From: Edaphochlamys debaryana
Lineage: Eukaryota > Chlorophyta > Chlorophyceae > Chlamydomonadales
Direction: 5' to 3'
DNA: 64,000 nt
NCBI GenBank assembly: GCA_016858145.1
Contig: JAEHOE010000038.1
Span: forward strand, 372,001-436,000
Shown: positions 36,214-47,143 of the stretch, piece by piece
Position numbering within the stretch: position 1 is the first letter of the stretch
Layout of the letters: each line of letters starts with the position of its first letter
Translations under genes and position numbers: made by a program
Notes under the pieces: model-generated
Seen by the model: the letters and a program-made list of their open reading frames with translations, nothing else
Told to the model about the DNA's origin: nothing
Databases searched by the model: none

Positions 36214-36667
36214 GGAGGTCGCGGAATTCCGCCACCGACTGTTGCCCCAGCTGACGCGGAACTATTCAGTGATCTCTAGTGCTAAGGGGCTCTTCAGCAG
36301 CCCAAGCTGGCCTGATGTCGGTGCAAACGCAGGTAAACGCAAAGTAGAAGGAAGCGGGTGGAGCGTTGGCGCGTTATGAAGCCTTCTATTACATCTGTGC
36401 GGCCAGCTGCTGCTCTGGGAGGTGGAAGCAGGGTTCAGGCCAGCGTCAACGCCGGAGCTTGCCAGACTGCATTGCTCCGTGCCGTGCAGGCGCGGTCCGC
36501 TCCCGCGACACGGAGGCCCCCCGCCAAGCGCCCCGCGCTCAACTTCATCGATCAACAATCCCCAACAGCATACAAGCCCCAGCACACGGCGGGCTCAGGC
36601 CACCGCACGGCCAACCGGCAACCATGTGCCCGTGTGCCATTTCACCAGCCCGACTCTCCGATCACGC
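36214..36667. other. Promoter of the SnoaL-like gene and 3' UTR of the upstream 101-aa gene
   Basis: Both flanking genes are on the minus strand. A TGTAA on the minus strand at 36389-36393 fits the end of the upstream transcript, about 275 nt after its stop and only 176 bp before the next start codon. I see no coding sequence. Confidence 0.5.
36389..36393 (-). promoter_or_regulatory. Putative TGTAA polyadenylation signal of the 101-aa gene
   Basis: TTACA on the given strand lies about 275 nt after the proposed stop at 36668. Position and motif fit volvocine usage. Confidence 0.4.
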
Positions 36668-37672
36668 CTAGGAGGTCGGCTGGGAGCCCATAGCCTTCTG
36701 CGGATGTATCGGGGATATAGGGGGTAAACGGGGGTGTCGGTGAGCTGTGTCAGGCCCCCCAGGTGAAAGCCACTGCCCCCCGCCATGTCTAGCCCGTCGC
36801 CGCCCTTCCCCAGGAAAGGAGTTCTTCCGTCAGCTCCTCCCCCCCCCCAAAGTCTCACCTCCGCGGACTCATCCGCGCTGGGACGCTCCACCTTGTCGCC
36901 ATGCTTCTGGCCGGCCATCACCTCGGCCGCGCGGCGAGCATCCCGGCTGATGCCGTGGGCAATCTCCTCGTCGCTCATGCGCGTCTCAAACCTGCGGGCG
37001 CGAGGAGGAAGACAGGAGTAGGAGAAGGGTTTTATAGGTTGCAGTAACGGAGGGCAAGGGTGCACAGGCTTAGCTGCTCCCTCCCCTTCTTGGCCCACCA
37101 CCCTGCCACCCTGCCAGCCTGCCCCCGGCCACCAACCCCTCTCACCAACCCCCGTGCTTCCCCAACCCCCGCCCAGCCGCCCCTCCCCGTTCTCGCCTGT
37201 GCGTGCCCTCTCCCTCGTACGGCAGCGGTTGGCGGTCGGGGCCCCCCTGGAGCTGCATCTTGTCGGGCACGTCGTCGCCCTCGGTGCCCGCCTGCGGGGC
37301 AGAGCACACGGCCATGGATATCGGTAAGCGGAGGGCGAGGGTCCAGGAGGCGAGGCGGAGGGAGACGGGCGGGGCTTGAGAGGAAGGGAGCAGGGGTGGC
37401 AGGACTGGATTGGAGTCTCTAGCTGTCATGCGCTGGGCCGCGTAGGATGGAGCGCAGAGGGGACGCAGAGGGGCACGGGAGCGAGGGAGCGGGGAGGAGC
37501 GGGGTGTTCCGGAGCGGCCCGCGCGCGGCGCGCTGGCGCCAGGTCACCCCCAGCACCCGCTGCGCCTGCGCCTGTGCGTGCTGCCGCTCTGCACGGCTGC
37601 GACGCCCTGCTGCGGGCGACTTGCCTGCGTGTTGCGGACCTTGGTGCCCTCGGCGTAGCTGGGCTCCGACAT
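36668..37672 (-). CDS. Small hydrophilic protein of unknown function, 101 aa, 4 exons, two GC-AG introns
   Basis: Exons in transcript order: 37625-37672, 37197-37291, 36859-36991, 36668-36697. The protein begins MSEPSYAEGTKVRNTQ and continues AGTEGDDVPDKMQLQGG and RFETRMSDEEIAHGISRDAR, then a Lys/Glu-rich tail. It lacks hydrophobic segments and cysteines and is rich in Gly, Glu, Asp, Arg and Gln, as in LEA-type or stress-related disordered proteins. I do not recognise a defined family. Introns 1 and 2 have GC donors (CAG|GCAAGT and CAG|GCGAGA), because no GT donor keeps the frame. The last 10-codon exon (KAMGSQPTS) is the weakest part. An alternative acceptor would end the protein at once. 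It is transcribed away from the small gene at 38004, only 331 bp distant. Confidence 0.6.
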
Positions 37673-38003
37673 GGCTCTCTTGCCGCTTTGCGCTTTGCGC
37701 CTGCTGCTGCTGCTTGAGTAGTTGCTTGTGCTGGTTGCGTATGTGTGGCGTCTGTTGCGCTGCGAACGTGCTCTGAGAAGTTTTGCTTGAGAGCGCGCGT
37801 GAGCTCAGGGTTGCGGAGGAGCAGCTGTTGACCCGCGGGGCCGCCAGTGCTGCCCCATTCCGCCCATTCCGCGCGCGCGCTCATGTACCCGCTCTGGGCG
37901 GTCTACGGTGCCATATACTCTCAGCAGCACCAGCACACTCAACACCTAACCCAGCTACAAGCCGCACAAGCAGCAACACACCTCGACACAGCCGCGAACC
38001 ACC
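37673..38003. promoter_or_regulatory. Shared divergent promoter region of two small hydrophilic-protein genes
   Basis: The 331 bp between the two start codons must contain both 5' UTRs and both promoters. It has GC-rich and poly-CAG/CTG-like stretches (CTGCTGCTGCTTGAG, CAGCAGCACCAGCACAC) and a CATATACT near 37912, but no clean TATA box. Confidence 0.5.
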
Positions 38004-39008
38004 ATGACGCGCACCGGCGACTCGGAGCACATGGCGGAGCTGGAGAAGATCGCGCAGGTGCGGCGGAGGGAGGGAGGGACTGGCAAGGCGTGCGGGGCAG
38101 TCACGGGCAGGGGCCGCAGCGGCTGCGGGGGGCGGGGGGAACGCGAGCTGAGCCCGGGACGGGGCGCCGGCAGCGCCGCGAAGGCTCAGCCGCCCTGGCT
38201 CGAGGCCGCCCTGGCTCGAGGGCCCTGCCTGTGACACAGTGCGCGGAGGGCCCGCTTTCGCCGCTGGCCAGCTTTGTCGCCTCCGCAGGCTGTGACGGCC
38301 AGTGACGCGCTGGCCACGTGGCCCGCCCCTCTCCTGACCTCTGCCTTCCCTTCCCTTCCCTTCCCTTCCACCCCTCATCCGTCCCTCCGTCCCTCCAGGA
38401 GAAGTTCAGCAAGTCGTATGAGGAGCTGGACGCTCACGAGCGCATCCAGGTGGGCGGGACGATGGGCCTCGGGCCTCGGGCCTCGGGCCTGGGCGGGACT
38501 CGTGTGACCCTTCCGTTGAAAGTCTTGCTCTCTAGCGCAGCGTCTGCTTCAGAGGTGCCACTGGGGCCAGCGGTATCGGTACCCTGCCCTGATTTGTGCC
38601 CGGTACACGGTTGTCCTCGGATGAAAGGCGCACCGTCTGGTCTGTACACGCCGTCTGGAGCCAGGGGTATTTACGCTCTGCACTAAACCGTGATGTCGTC
38701 GGCGGTCCCCGCAGGTCGGCGGCACCAAGGGCGGCCACGCCCGCGGCGGGCACTCCGCCGACCCCGACCGTGCGCCCCCGCCGCCGGAGGTCAAGGTGGG
38801 GGCCGAGGGGGCGGGGGGCTGGGAGGCATGGGTTGGTGCAGGCGCGATTGTTGGCATCTGAGGATGGCGGGTGCTCAAAAAGGCCCTGCTGAGGCGGGTT
38901 GGTGGGTGCTCTGCCGCCGGTGCCGTGCTTGTCCTTGTGGGCACCGCTAAGCCTCAACAACCCCTGTCCCGCCTCCCCCCCTCCCAGTTCGGTGAGGACA
39001 ACAACTGA
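38004..39008 (+). CDS. Tiny hydrophilic LEA/Em-like protein, 68 aa, 4 exons
   Basis: Exons: 38004-38057, 38399-38449, 38715-38795, 38988-39008; total 207 nt, all GT-AG phase 0. The product is MTRTGDSEHMAELEKIAQ, EKFSKSYEELDAHERIQ, then VGGTKGGHARGGHSADPD, a poly-Pro patch and FGEDNN. It has no Cys, Trp or hydrophobic core. The order 'EELDAxERxxVGGTKGG' recalls the start of group-1 LEA (Em) proteins (EELDARxxxGETVVPGGTGG), but it is too short to be sure. Every intron is phase 0, so single exons could be skipped without frame loss. Two TGTAA signals (39305-39309, 39452-39456) lie downstream. A role in desiccation or stress protection is only an inference. Confidence 0.72.
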
Positions 39009-39857
39009 GCTGCCCCCGCTCTCTGGCACGCCATGGACCCAGGCCCAGCGCCCAGGTCATAGCTCCTCCGATTAGTTGGGGTGCGGATGGGCACCGACGG
39101 TCCGGCGGAAGGCAAATGCATATCTGTGGGCTGACCTGTTGACTTGACTTGACGAGGGCCGCTAGGGCATGCATGGCCTGTGTGGTGAAGCGGCAGTGTG
39201 GGCGCCGAAAGGGTGCTGTGCTGGCGACGGATGCATGACCAGTTGACGTGAAGCCGAGTTGACCCATTCGTTGACTTCCTTGGACAGACTTGCGCAGTCT
39301 GGCTTGTAACAGCAAGATTGGGCCTCGAGAGCAGCATAGCTGACCCCTTTCCTGCCCCCACTCCTTCAAACCATGGGCGACAGCCCTCGCCTGTCGCCTG
39401 GGCTCGGGGCTGATCTGCACAAACGGCGAGCTGCATTGCCCAGCCACTTCTTGTAATGCACCACAGGACCAACACCATAAGACCTCACACAAGGTTTAAC
39501 AACCGCTTCCTACGACACAACCCACATTTGCAGCAGCCAGCCGGTCAGCAACTCAATTGCAGTCGTACGCCTCCACTGCCAACAACTCCCTACGTATCTG
39601 ACAGCCTCCTGCCACGCTCCTAGCCACTGTCACAACTGATCCAAGCATAGCAAGACCCTCTTCGCCCGCAACGTCCTGCAGTGTGCCCTCCTCCTCCATC
39701 TCCTCCCAACCTCAACTTCCACCAGCTACTTGAGCCAGTACCTGCACTCCCACCGCCTTGGTTCTGCACTCCCCAGCCCTCGCCCGCCCCGCCCCGCCTC
39801 CGCCGCCTACACCTCTCCCGGCCCCGTCCTCCACCGCACGCGCCGCTCCGCCCCCCC
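39009..39857. other. Tail-to-tail 3' UTR region
   Basis: This lies between the tiny LEA-like gene (+) and ARL8 (-). TGTAA occurs on the plus strand at 39305-39309 and 39452-39456. No matching minus-strand signal for ARL8 was seen. No coding sequence. Confidence 0.55.
39305..39309 (+). promoter_or_regulatory. Putative TGTAA polyadenylation signal of the 68-aa gene
   Basis: TGTAA lies about 297 nt after the stop at 39008. A second TGTAA at 39452-39456 could serve as an alternative. Confidence 0.45.
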
Positions 39858-42311
39858 TCACGACTTGGCGTGCTTGGTGAGCCACTCGAGCGTGCGGTCG
39901 ATGTTGCTGTGGTTCTTGCAGGATATGGAGTAGACCGCCACCTCCCGGTCCGGCAGCGCCTGTTGAAAAGGGGCCAACCGAAATCGCAGAGAGTGGCTCG
40001 GCAGGGGAACGCCTTCACCCCACAGGTCAGGTGGCCCGGAAGGTAGGGAGCCCTCCAGCTGACGGCAGGACACAGTGCACATTATGCATCACCGCGCCTC
40101 CCCACAGCCGCCCCGGAAGCCCCCAGCAACCCACGGATCGCACCCCTTTGCAACGTGGGCCCACAACACTGCCCTTCGCCCACCCATCCGCCTATCCGCC
40201 AGCCCATCCACCCCGCGCGCCCCCGCGACCCACCCTGAGGTTCATGGCCGCCGTGAGCTGGGGCACGCCCATGGCCCCCGGCAGGTCGTTCTTGTTGCCC
40301 AGCACCAGCAGGGGGATGCCCTGCGGTTGGGGGTTGGGGTGGAGAATAAGGGCATTGGTTTCAGGCTCTCCAGCCCTTTCATTGCTGGCAAGGAGTGGTG
40401 GAGCGAGGGCCCGCCACCTCGGTGACTGCCCTTGACAGCCCAGGAGCCCCTTCCACCGCCGCCGGCGACGGGTGCACACAATGCAGGCCCCCACACGCCC
40501 ACGCTACAACCCACGCACGCGGCCCGCCAACGGCAAGAATGCAACAATACCTTGAGCGAGGGCTTCTCCAGCAGCGAGTGCAGCTCCCGGGCGGCGGAGG
40601 GGACCGAGTCGGCGTCGGCCGAGTCCACCACGAAGACAATGGCCTGCGGGGGGGTGGGGGTTGCAAGGAGATTACGTGGGGGTAATGGGGTTGTTGTACC
40701 GGTGCCTGTGCGAGGGCGTAACTTTGGAGGTGAGGGCAGGTAGGTTGGCATAGTGCTTTGGGGTCAGGGGGACTGCGCCCCGGGTTCTACACCGCAGGGC
40801 CCATGGTGGCGGGGCGCCCGCAGCTCTAGCCCAGGGCGTGGCGCCGTGCGCCTGATGTCGCCCGCTAATGCATAGCCACGTCGCGACTGGAGGTGCGCGC
40901 GCAGCTGCCAAAGCGGGCTGCCCTCAAGCCTCCGGCTGTGCATCCCACGACCCAGCCCTGCTCTCGGCTCCTCTTTGACCCCCTCCGCCCCTCCCGTCTT
41001 TCTCGGCTCCGCACAGGAGAGGGCTCTCACCGGGCCCCTCCTGTCGACTGGCCTTCTGCTAAGCATTCGGCTAGCGACGGCGCGGAAACCTCCCCACATA
41101 CTCTCTGCGACCCCGCCTTGGCCGCTCGACCTAGTTCCTGGCAGCCCCCCCTCACTCTCCTGCATTTCGCGGATGCAATGCCGACGGCCGCACGCAGATT
41201 CGCTCTCAGCGGCCCGGCCCTGACCGCTCGACCTAGTTCCTGGCAGGCCCTGTCCCACACGCAATACCGAATCCCGGAGACCGCCCCGCACCTGCACGCC
41301 GCGGCAGTACCGCTCCCAGAGGCTCCGGAAGCGCTGCTGACCTGCGGGCGAGGGGAAGCGAAGGGCGGAGGGCGGCTCAGCTGGGAAACCTTCCGCTACC
41401 CCCACCCCACCCGACTGCGTGGCTTGCTCCCTGGCCGGCCCGCAACTCTGCGCCCTCGTGATGCCCCATCCCTCCCGCAGCCGCTCACCTCCGAGGTCCC
41501 ACATCTTGATGGTGACGCCGCCCTTAGTCAGCTTGCGCATGTTGAACCCAACCTGAGGGAGGAACGCGACGGGACGGGCATGCAGGGCGAGCATGGAGGG
41601 ACGAGCATGGAAGGAGAAAGGCTGGTGGCCGAGGCCTCAAATTGCGGACGATGCGCACGTGACCCCTGCCTCTGCCCAGGGCTTCTCTCAGATGCTCAAG
41701 AACAGAAGCAGCAGACAATCTCATCAGGGCCTGCTGCCGCTCAGATCAGCCCCCTTCTCCAAAACCCCCTTGCAGCCTCCAGCCTTTACAGTTCCTGGAC
41801 AGCTAATAGCCCAGCCTGCTTCCGCATGCCAGGGGATCCTTGCTGCCTGGTGTCGGTCAAGGCGGATGTTCCAGGGCGCTCCCAGCCCATCGCAGTAGAG
41901 TCCCTAGTTGGCCAGAAGTTCGCTCGTCCCTGACTCAACCGCTTACCGTTGGGATCATGTCCTCGGTGAAGGTCCCCGTGGTCAGCACCTGGGGGCAGAG
42001 GGGGTCACAGCAGTTGTTGTAAGCTACAGCAGGCTCTGTCCATTAGCAGCCGCCTCTCGCCCAGAATGGCACGAACCCTGGCCCGCCCCCGGCCGCCCCC
42101 CCCATCGCCATGACATAGTCGAAGATCGGACACGGTAGCGTAGCAGAACAATGCAAGCGGCACACGACGACACGCGCACCTGGACGAGGGTCGACTTGCC
42201 GCCCTTGTTCAGGCCGACCAGAGAGAGCTCCATCTCCCGCTTGAAGAATAGCGAGCGCAGCCAGTCCAGCCATCCTTTAAAGTATTGTCCCCAAGTCCGC
42301 TGCGCCTGCAT
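39858..42311 (-). CDS. ARL8: ARL8 small GTPase, 189 aa, 7 exons
   Basis: Exons in transcript order: 42180-42311, 41947-41988, 41489-41552, 41292-41341, 40551-40643, 40234-40320, 39858-39959; total 570 nt, all GT-AG. It shows the whole ARL8 pattern: amphipathic start with [22 protein letters not shown]-loop GLNKGGKST (33-41), [19 protein letters not shown] (switch I, a hallmark of ARL8), [19 protein letters not shown] (switch II with Gln81), [18 protein letters not shown] (NKxD at 136-139) and YSISCK (SCK at 169-171). There is no N-terminal Gly for myristoylation, as in other ARL8 proteins, which are acetylated instead. ARL8 recruits effectors to lysosomes or vacuoles and drives their movement and fusion. 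A longer in-frame N-terminus from 42353 is possible but not conserved. Confidence 0.95.
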
Positions 42312-42315
42312 CTCG

Positions 42316-42419
42316 GTTGCGTGCGGTTCGGGGCTGTTTGGGCTTGACTGCACGCTAGATGACTAGCGTTGCGTGCGGTTCGGGGCTGTTTGGGCTTGAC
42401 AGCACGCTAGATGACTAGC
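42316..42419. repeat. 52-bp tandem duplication at the ARL8 5' end
   Basis: Copies at 42316-42367 and 42368-42419 begin GTTGCGTGCGGTTCGGGGCT and differ at one base (GACTGCACG versus GACAGCACG). The first copy ends within 5 bp of the ARL8 start codon, so it lies in the 5' UTR or core promoter. Confidence 0.9.
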
Positions 42420-43350
42420 TACTCAGCGCAAGGTGCGCTGGAGACTCAAAGCAGAGAGAGGTCACGTTTCGGTGAAAGGATTGGCGCTTCTCGGCGTGTC
42501 CAAAGAGCGTGTCCAAGTAACGTGGTGAGTGACGTATGCGTTCGAGTGCTTATGTGTGTTGTGCTTTAAAGGATACGGGGCTTTTGGGTAAAGGGTTCAC
42601 TGACCTGCCGTCGGCACGCGTGGCGCAGGCCCCGCCGAGCCCGCAGCCTTCCTCCGATGTCCCCCCGGTAAACAATACCTCCGAGCTCCTTCCTCCACAA
42701 CCCTCTGAGCTCTGACAAGTCTAACCGCATATAAATGTGCGTTTGGAACTGTGTCTTCCTTGGCTGACGTTCGGCCCTCCGGCGGCATGGGCATCGGCTG
42801 GTCCTCGCAGCAACCGGCCAAGCCTTGGCGCCCATCAGAGAGCGGGACCGTGCACCGTGTCAACTCCATTTACAGCTACTCGGTAGCATGATCTCAAGGT
42901 CCGCACAGAGGACCACAGCTTAACGCCGAGGGCCCTTTCCCTCCAAGCCTCCAAGCTTGCTGACGACTCGATCAACCGCTCGAGCACAGCAGTCTCCCCC
43001 AGCGCGCCACCCTGCACCTAAATTGCCCACGCCTGCGCACGCCATGCAATCTGCCCCTGACTTCCCCGTTCTGCCCCTGCCCATCACCCCCCCGCACGCT
43101 ATATCTGCATACCCCACCACCATGCCTGCCATCCAGCCCCTCTTCGGGGCACGAAATGCCTTGTTTACCCCGCAACAAGCTGACCCAGCATTATCAAACG
43201 CCCAGCAATTTCCAATCTGCCAACTTAGCCGGTCTGCTTCCTTGTTCACGCCTGCAGGAGCACCCGCCTCGCCCCAAACTGCCGTGCGCAAGGCCCTCTT
43301 CACCAGCCCCTTCGGCAGCCTTCTCCTGATCCTCAGTGCCATCGGCCGCA

Positions 43351-43355
43351 TTACA
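43351..43355 (-). promoter_or_regulatory. Putative TGTAA polyadenylation signal of the 598-aa gene
   Basis: TTACA on the given strand lies 425 nt downstream of the stop at 43780, in the expected orientation and range. Confidence 0.4.
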
Positions 43356-43779
43356 ACGCCTGCGTTCCTGTCTGCGTCATACCGGAACGCAAGCTGCAAG
43401 CTGCCTGGTTCCCGCTCCACCTGCTCCAGGCGTTAGCCAGGTGCGGTCAGGGCCCAAGGCCCAACCTCTTGCAGCCAGCCACACCTCCCCCACATGCCCT
43501 GGAGGAAGGCATCACTCGACGGCTGGCGCACTTACTGTACGGCAGCCCGGTGCGGCCCGTCCTACACCCTGTACGGCCATATCTGGAGCAAGAGCTGCCG
43601 CGTTGTGCGCCAGCCGCAAGACGTTTCCCAGTCCTGAGGCGGTACCCGGCTGGTCTGTGCAGCCGGCCGGCAGTGCCCCCAGCCGCAGCCACGGATAAGC
43701 GCCCAGCCGCCCGGGCGAGCGAGGCCGGCCCGCGCCGGCCCCTGCTGACGCCCGGCGGCCCCTGGAGGCAGACGGCGCC

Positions 43780-46154
43780 TCACCAGCCGCTGGGCACGTT
43801 GCGCCGCGGCAGCGTCCCCTCCGGCGGGAACTGCAGGCTGCCTCGCACACCCCCGGCCGCCGCCGCCGCCAGCGCCGCCTGCTCCTCCTCCCACGCCGCC
43901 GCCTCGGCCCACTGCGCCTGCTCCTCGGCCAGCTGCTGCTGTTGCTCCTCGTTCCACTGTGAGCTCTGCGCCGCGAGTATCGCCGCGCGGTTGTCAATGG
44001 GGATGTACACCCCGCGCAGTCCCAACGGCCCAACCACCGGCGGGTACACGTGCACCACCTGGCCCCCCTTCTCCAGCGCCGCCCACAGCTCGTGCTTGTC
44101 CTCGAGCCGAACCTCGGGGCCCACGTGGCCGGAACCCGTGGCGGCGGCGTTGGAAGCGGGGTGTTGGCTGCCGGCGGCGGAGCCGGGCGGGCCGCCGCCG
44201 GCGCTCGGTCCCCAGTGTGACGCCGGGGACATGGGCGGCGAGGGCGCCGGCGGCTTGGGCCGTGGCTTGCCCTTGTTAAGGCCAGAAATGAGGAAGTCGC
44301 GGCTCACGCTGCGAGGGCACAGTTGCAGGGATGCAGGAAATTAGCTCAGGACCGGTCAGGCATGGCCTGGGCGAGCTGGTGTTTCCGAGACAACCCATTC
44401 CGCCCCGCCGCCCAGAACTCTCTAGTTCCTTTGCCGGCCTTCAACCCTAGGCCGTAGGCCCTGGGAGGGCGCTCCGCCCCAGTCCCAGCCCCCGCCAGCG
44501 GCCCACCTGTACCCGTTGTCCATTCGCAGGTTCTCCGGCACCGTGGGCATGTCTGTGAGGAACGTGGCGGAGGGCAGCGCGAACCAGGCCTGCGGGAAAC
44601 GGGGTGGGGTGGACGGGCTGAGGTCCGAGCCGGGTACCGGCAGTAGACCTGCGCCCCGGCCCCTGCCTCTAGCAAGCTACGCTGGTGCCTAGTCATAGCC
44701 CCACAAGCACGCAAGGGACGCGTCTGCAACCGACGAGGGGCGCACGCAGGCACCTAGCTGCAGCGCCCACACGCCGCCTCCCAACGCCCTCAGCCTCGGC
44801 AAGCTCCCCTAAATGTTTACACCTGCGGATTGTGCGGCTCCGGTGGCGGCAGCGGCACCAGCGATCGGTGCATGGAGCTACCGGGCCGCCGGTAAAAGTA
44901 CTGCTCCTGCAGCGCCTTTATTGTGGCAGATGGCGAGTTCATTTCCTTTGCTAGCGCCGCAGCGCCGCCCGACAGAACGGATGCGCCGGCGCCCAGGGCC
45001 GCCTTGGCGGCTTGGCCGTGATTGATGTGATGTGGGTTGTGGTGGGGGTAGGAGGTGGGCAGGCGGCCGGTGCCTGCGCCCGTGGCGAAACCCGCGGGCG
45101 GCCCCCCGGAGCCGAAATTCGCCGAGAGGCGGCGGGGCTGGTGCGAGCGGCTGCGGCGCGTCGCGGCGACGCGCTCTGGCGAGGACATGGAGGAGGTGGT
45201 GGAGGTGGAGGCGGGGCCGCCACGGTGGCCGCCGCTGACTAAGAAATCGCGATCTGGGTCGGCGAGCTCGGGTCGGTCCCGGTGGCGGCCATCCGTCCGC
45301 GGCCCCGCCGAGGCGTACCGTTGCCGGTAGGCTTGCTGCGCCGCCGCCTCGGCTGCTGAGGCCGCTGCGACGTCCTCGTCAGTGAGAAGCGTGACTGCGA
45401 TGGGGAGCGCTTTGGACTGCCAGGACCCGGGTGCGGGCGGCATGCGCTGGTACGTGGCGTTGCCATCGCCGGCGCGGGATGCCTGGAATTTCGCGTATGG
45501 CCGCGGCAGGCCGCCGCCGCCAACGCTGGAGTCCGCGATCGAGGAGAAGTCTAAGGACTGCAGTGTGAGCGGCGTGACTGACTGGTGCTTGGTGTGGGAG
45601 CGGTATGCTGCGGTGGTGGCGGGGGCCGAAGAGGAGGCCATACCGCCGCCGCCCCCGCCCCCGCCCCCGCCCCCGCCCATGAGCGCTGACGCCTGCTCCG
45701 CCCCTAGGGGTTGGAGCTTGACCTGGGGTGCCTGCGAGGGGAATGTAGAGGGGCGTGTGGGGTTGCCGTCGCTGCCGTCGGGCTGGGCAAGGCTCAACGG
45801 GCACCCGGCGGGTAAGGAGCCTCCCCCAAGTTGTCACAAGCACACATCGCCGAAGGTGCACCCTACTAACCCCGCAGCAAGGCGCAAGGTAGTGAAGACT
45901 GCACGGGTTCCGTTCGACCCTCGGCGCACCTGAGAGCGGGATGGAGATGCTTGGGCAGCCGTCCGAGAGCTCGCTGCGGGCTGTGCTGCGGCTGCCGAGG
46001 CTGATGCCTGCGTTGCTGCTGCTGCTGCTATGGCTCCCCGGACCCTATCTGCGTACTGAGCAGCTCCAGACTTGGTGTACCCTCTGCAGGCTGCCACGGT
46101 GTCTTGCGAGATACCATAGCAGCTCATATGCACTGGTAGAGGGTTGAGAGACAT
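43780..46154 (-). CDS. Unrecognised 598-aa protein with low-complexity middle, 4 exons
   Basis: Exons in transcript order: 45930-46154, 44823-45782, 44507-44589, 43780-44308; total 1797 nt, all GT-AG. The start MSLNPLPVHMSCYG at 46154 was chosen because it is the first ATG that joins in phase; the next exon has no ATG near its start. The middle is disordered with a 12-Gly run and many Ser/Pro/His. The non-repetitive blocks are SPSATIKALQEQYFYRRPGS, AWFALPSATFLTDMPTVPEN with LRMDNGYSVSRDFLISGLNKG, HELWAALEKGGQVVHVYPPV with GLRGVYIPIDN, and an acidic Gln/Glu/Ala coiled-coil-like stretch. The C-terminus is PRRNVPSGW. No known domain, signal peptide or membrane segment was recognised. Its position beside ARL8 and VPS24 says nothing firm about function. 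Confidence 0.65.
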
Positions 46155-47143
46155 CTTGGCTAGTGTTTGCACAAGGTCGGGCTAAGACATTTGGCCTTCG
46201 AGGCGACCTACACCGCGTAAAATGCACTGGCTATGTTATCAGTAGTCTGTTAAGTGCACCAGTAAGACAAAAAACAACGCGCAAGCTGCGCAAACCGCAC
46301 GCAGAAGGCGAGCGCATGTCCAGACCGCCACGCGCTCATCAGCAGGGCCTCAAAGCCAGTTCAGTCTATACAGCGTACCTACTAGTACCACTTCGTGCGC
46401 TTGAGGAGGGCGTCGTTTGGGAGGGGACCCGGGGGTCCGAGCATCCGTGCCATCCCTGAAGCCCGCGGGGCGCCAGAAGAGCTTCGGCCGCCGTGACACG
46501 CACACTGGGACCTCCTGAGCTTTCAGCGATCGCTGTACACTTCCTCAACCGCCCCCGCCCCTGCCTAAAGCCATGGAGCCGCGCCTAGTCCCCTGTCTCC
46601 GGGCCGGACCCAGGGCCCTCTCACGTGCCCAGAGGATCGCATGCAGCCCACAGCCTCCTTTAGCATATGCTTCCTGCAATGGGTTACTGTCGGTATGGCC
46701 AGCCCTGTGCACCTGGTCTCGTCAGCCAACCGCCATCCTGCACTCAAAGGACGCATGTGCCGCCCGTTCGGCACTAGCACCCACCCAACAACCGCCATCC
46801 TGCACTCAACCAACACGCGTGCCGCTCGGTCCGCCCACAACGCGCCACAGTGATGTACCGCGCTGCCTCTCACCGTACCGTCCGTCCCTCGCCCTGTCCA
46901 GTCGGCATCCCCAACGCCGTGCAACCCACACGCAAATGCTCCCACAGCGTCTTCATTGCTCCCGCTGACGATGCCCCAAGCCTCAGCCGCAGCCCGGATG
47001 AGGACTGCTCTCAATCCTTGAGCCGAGCCAGACCCTGGCACAAAACCTGTACCTCTCTGTCCCACCACCCACACGTGCCCGGTGTATCCCTCCCCGCGTG
47101 GCCCCTGCTCTTCCGATCCCCGAATCCGCCGCCGGCCGACGCC
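46155..47143. other. Intergenic region with a short imperfect repeat
   Basis: This holds the promoter of the 598-aa gene and the 3' UTR of VPS24. A 61-bp imperfect duplication (AACCGCCATCCTGCACTCAA at about 46729 and 46790) is present. No minus-strand TGTAA and no gene were seen. Confidence 0.5.

Larger units (their letters stand above)
42312..43779. other. Intergenic region: ARL8 promoter and 3' UTR of the 598-aa gene
   Basis: A 52-bp tandem duplication abuts the ARL8 start (42316-42419). A CTTTAAAG near 42563 is a weak TATA-like site for ARL8. TATAAA at about 42730 faces plus. TGTAA on the minus strand at 43351-43355 fits the end of the 598-aa gene's transcript. The 160-codon frame at 42957-43436 falls mostly inside this 3' region and is not called. 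Confidence 0.5.

Noticed and set aside
41120..41250. Repeat of CGCTCGACCTAGTTCCTGGCAG in an ARL8 intron
   Set aside because: Two copies of a short intronic segment with no exon-like features; noted only as a minor duplication.
42957..43436. 159-codon plus-strand frame with repeated 'LFTP' motifs after a TATAAA
   Set aside because: It overlaps the predicted 3' UTR of the 598-aa gene, has weak codon bias and starts from a poor context. The LFTP repeats are curious but not enough for a call.
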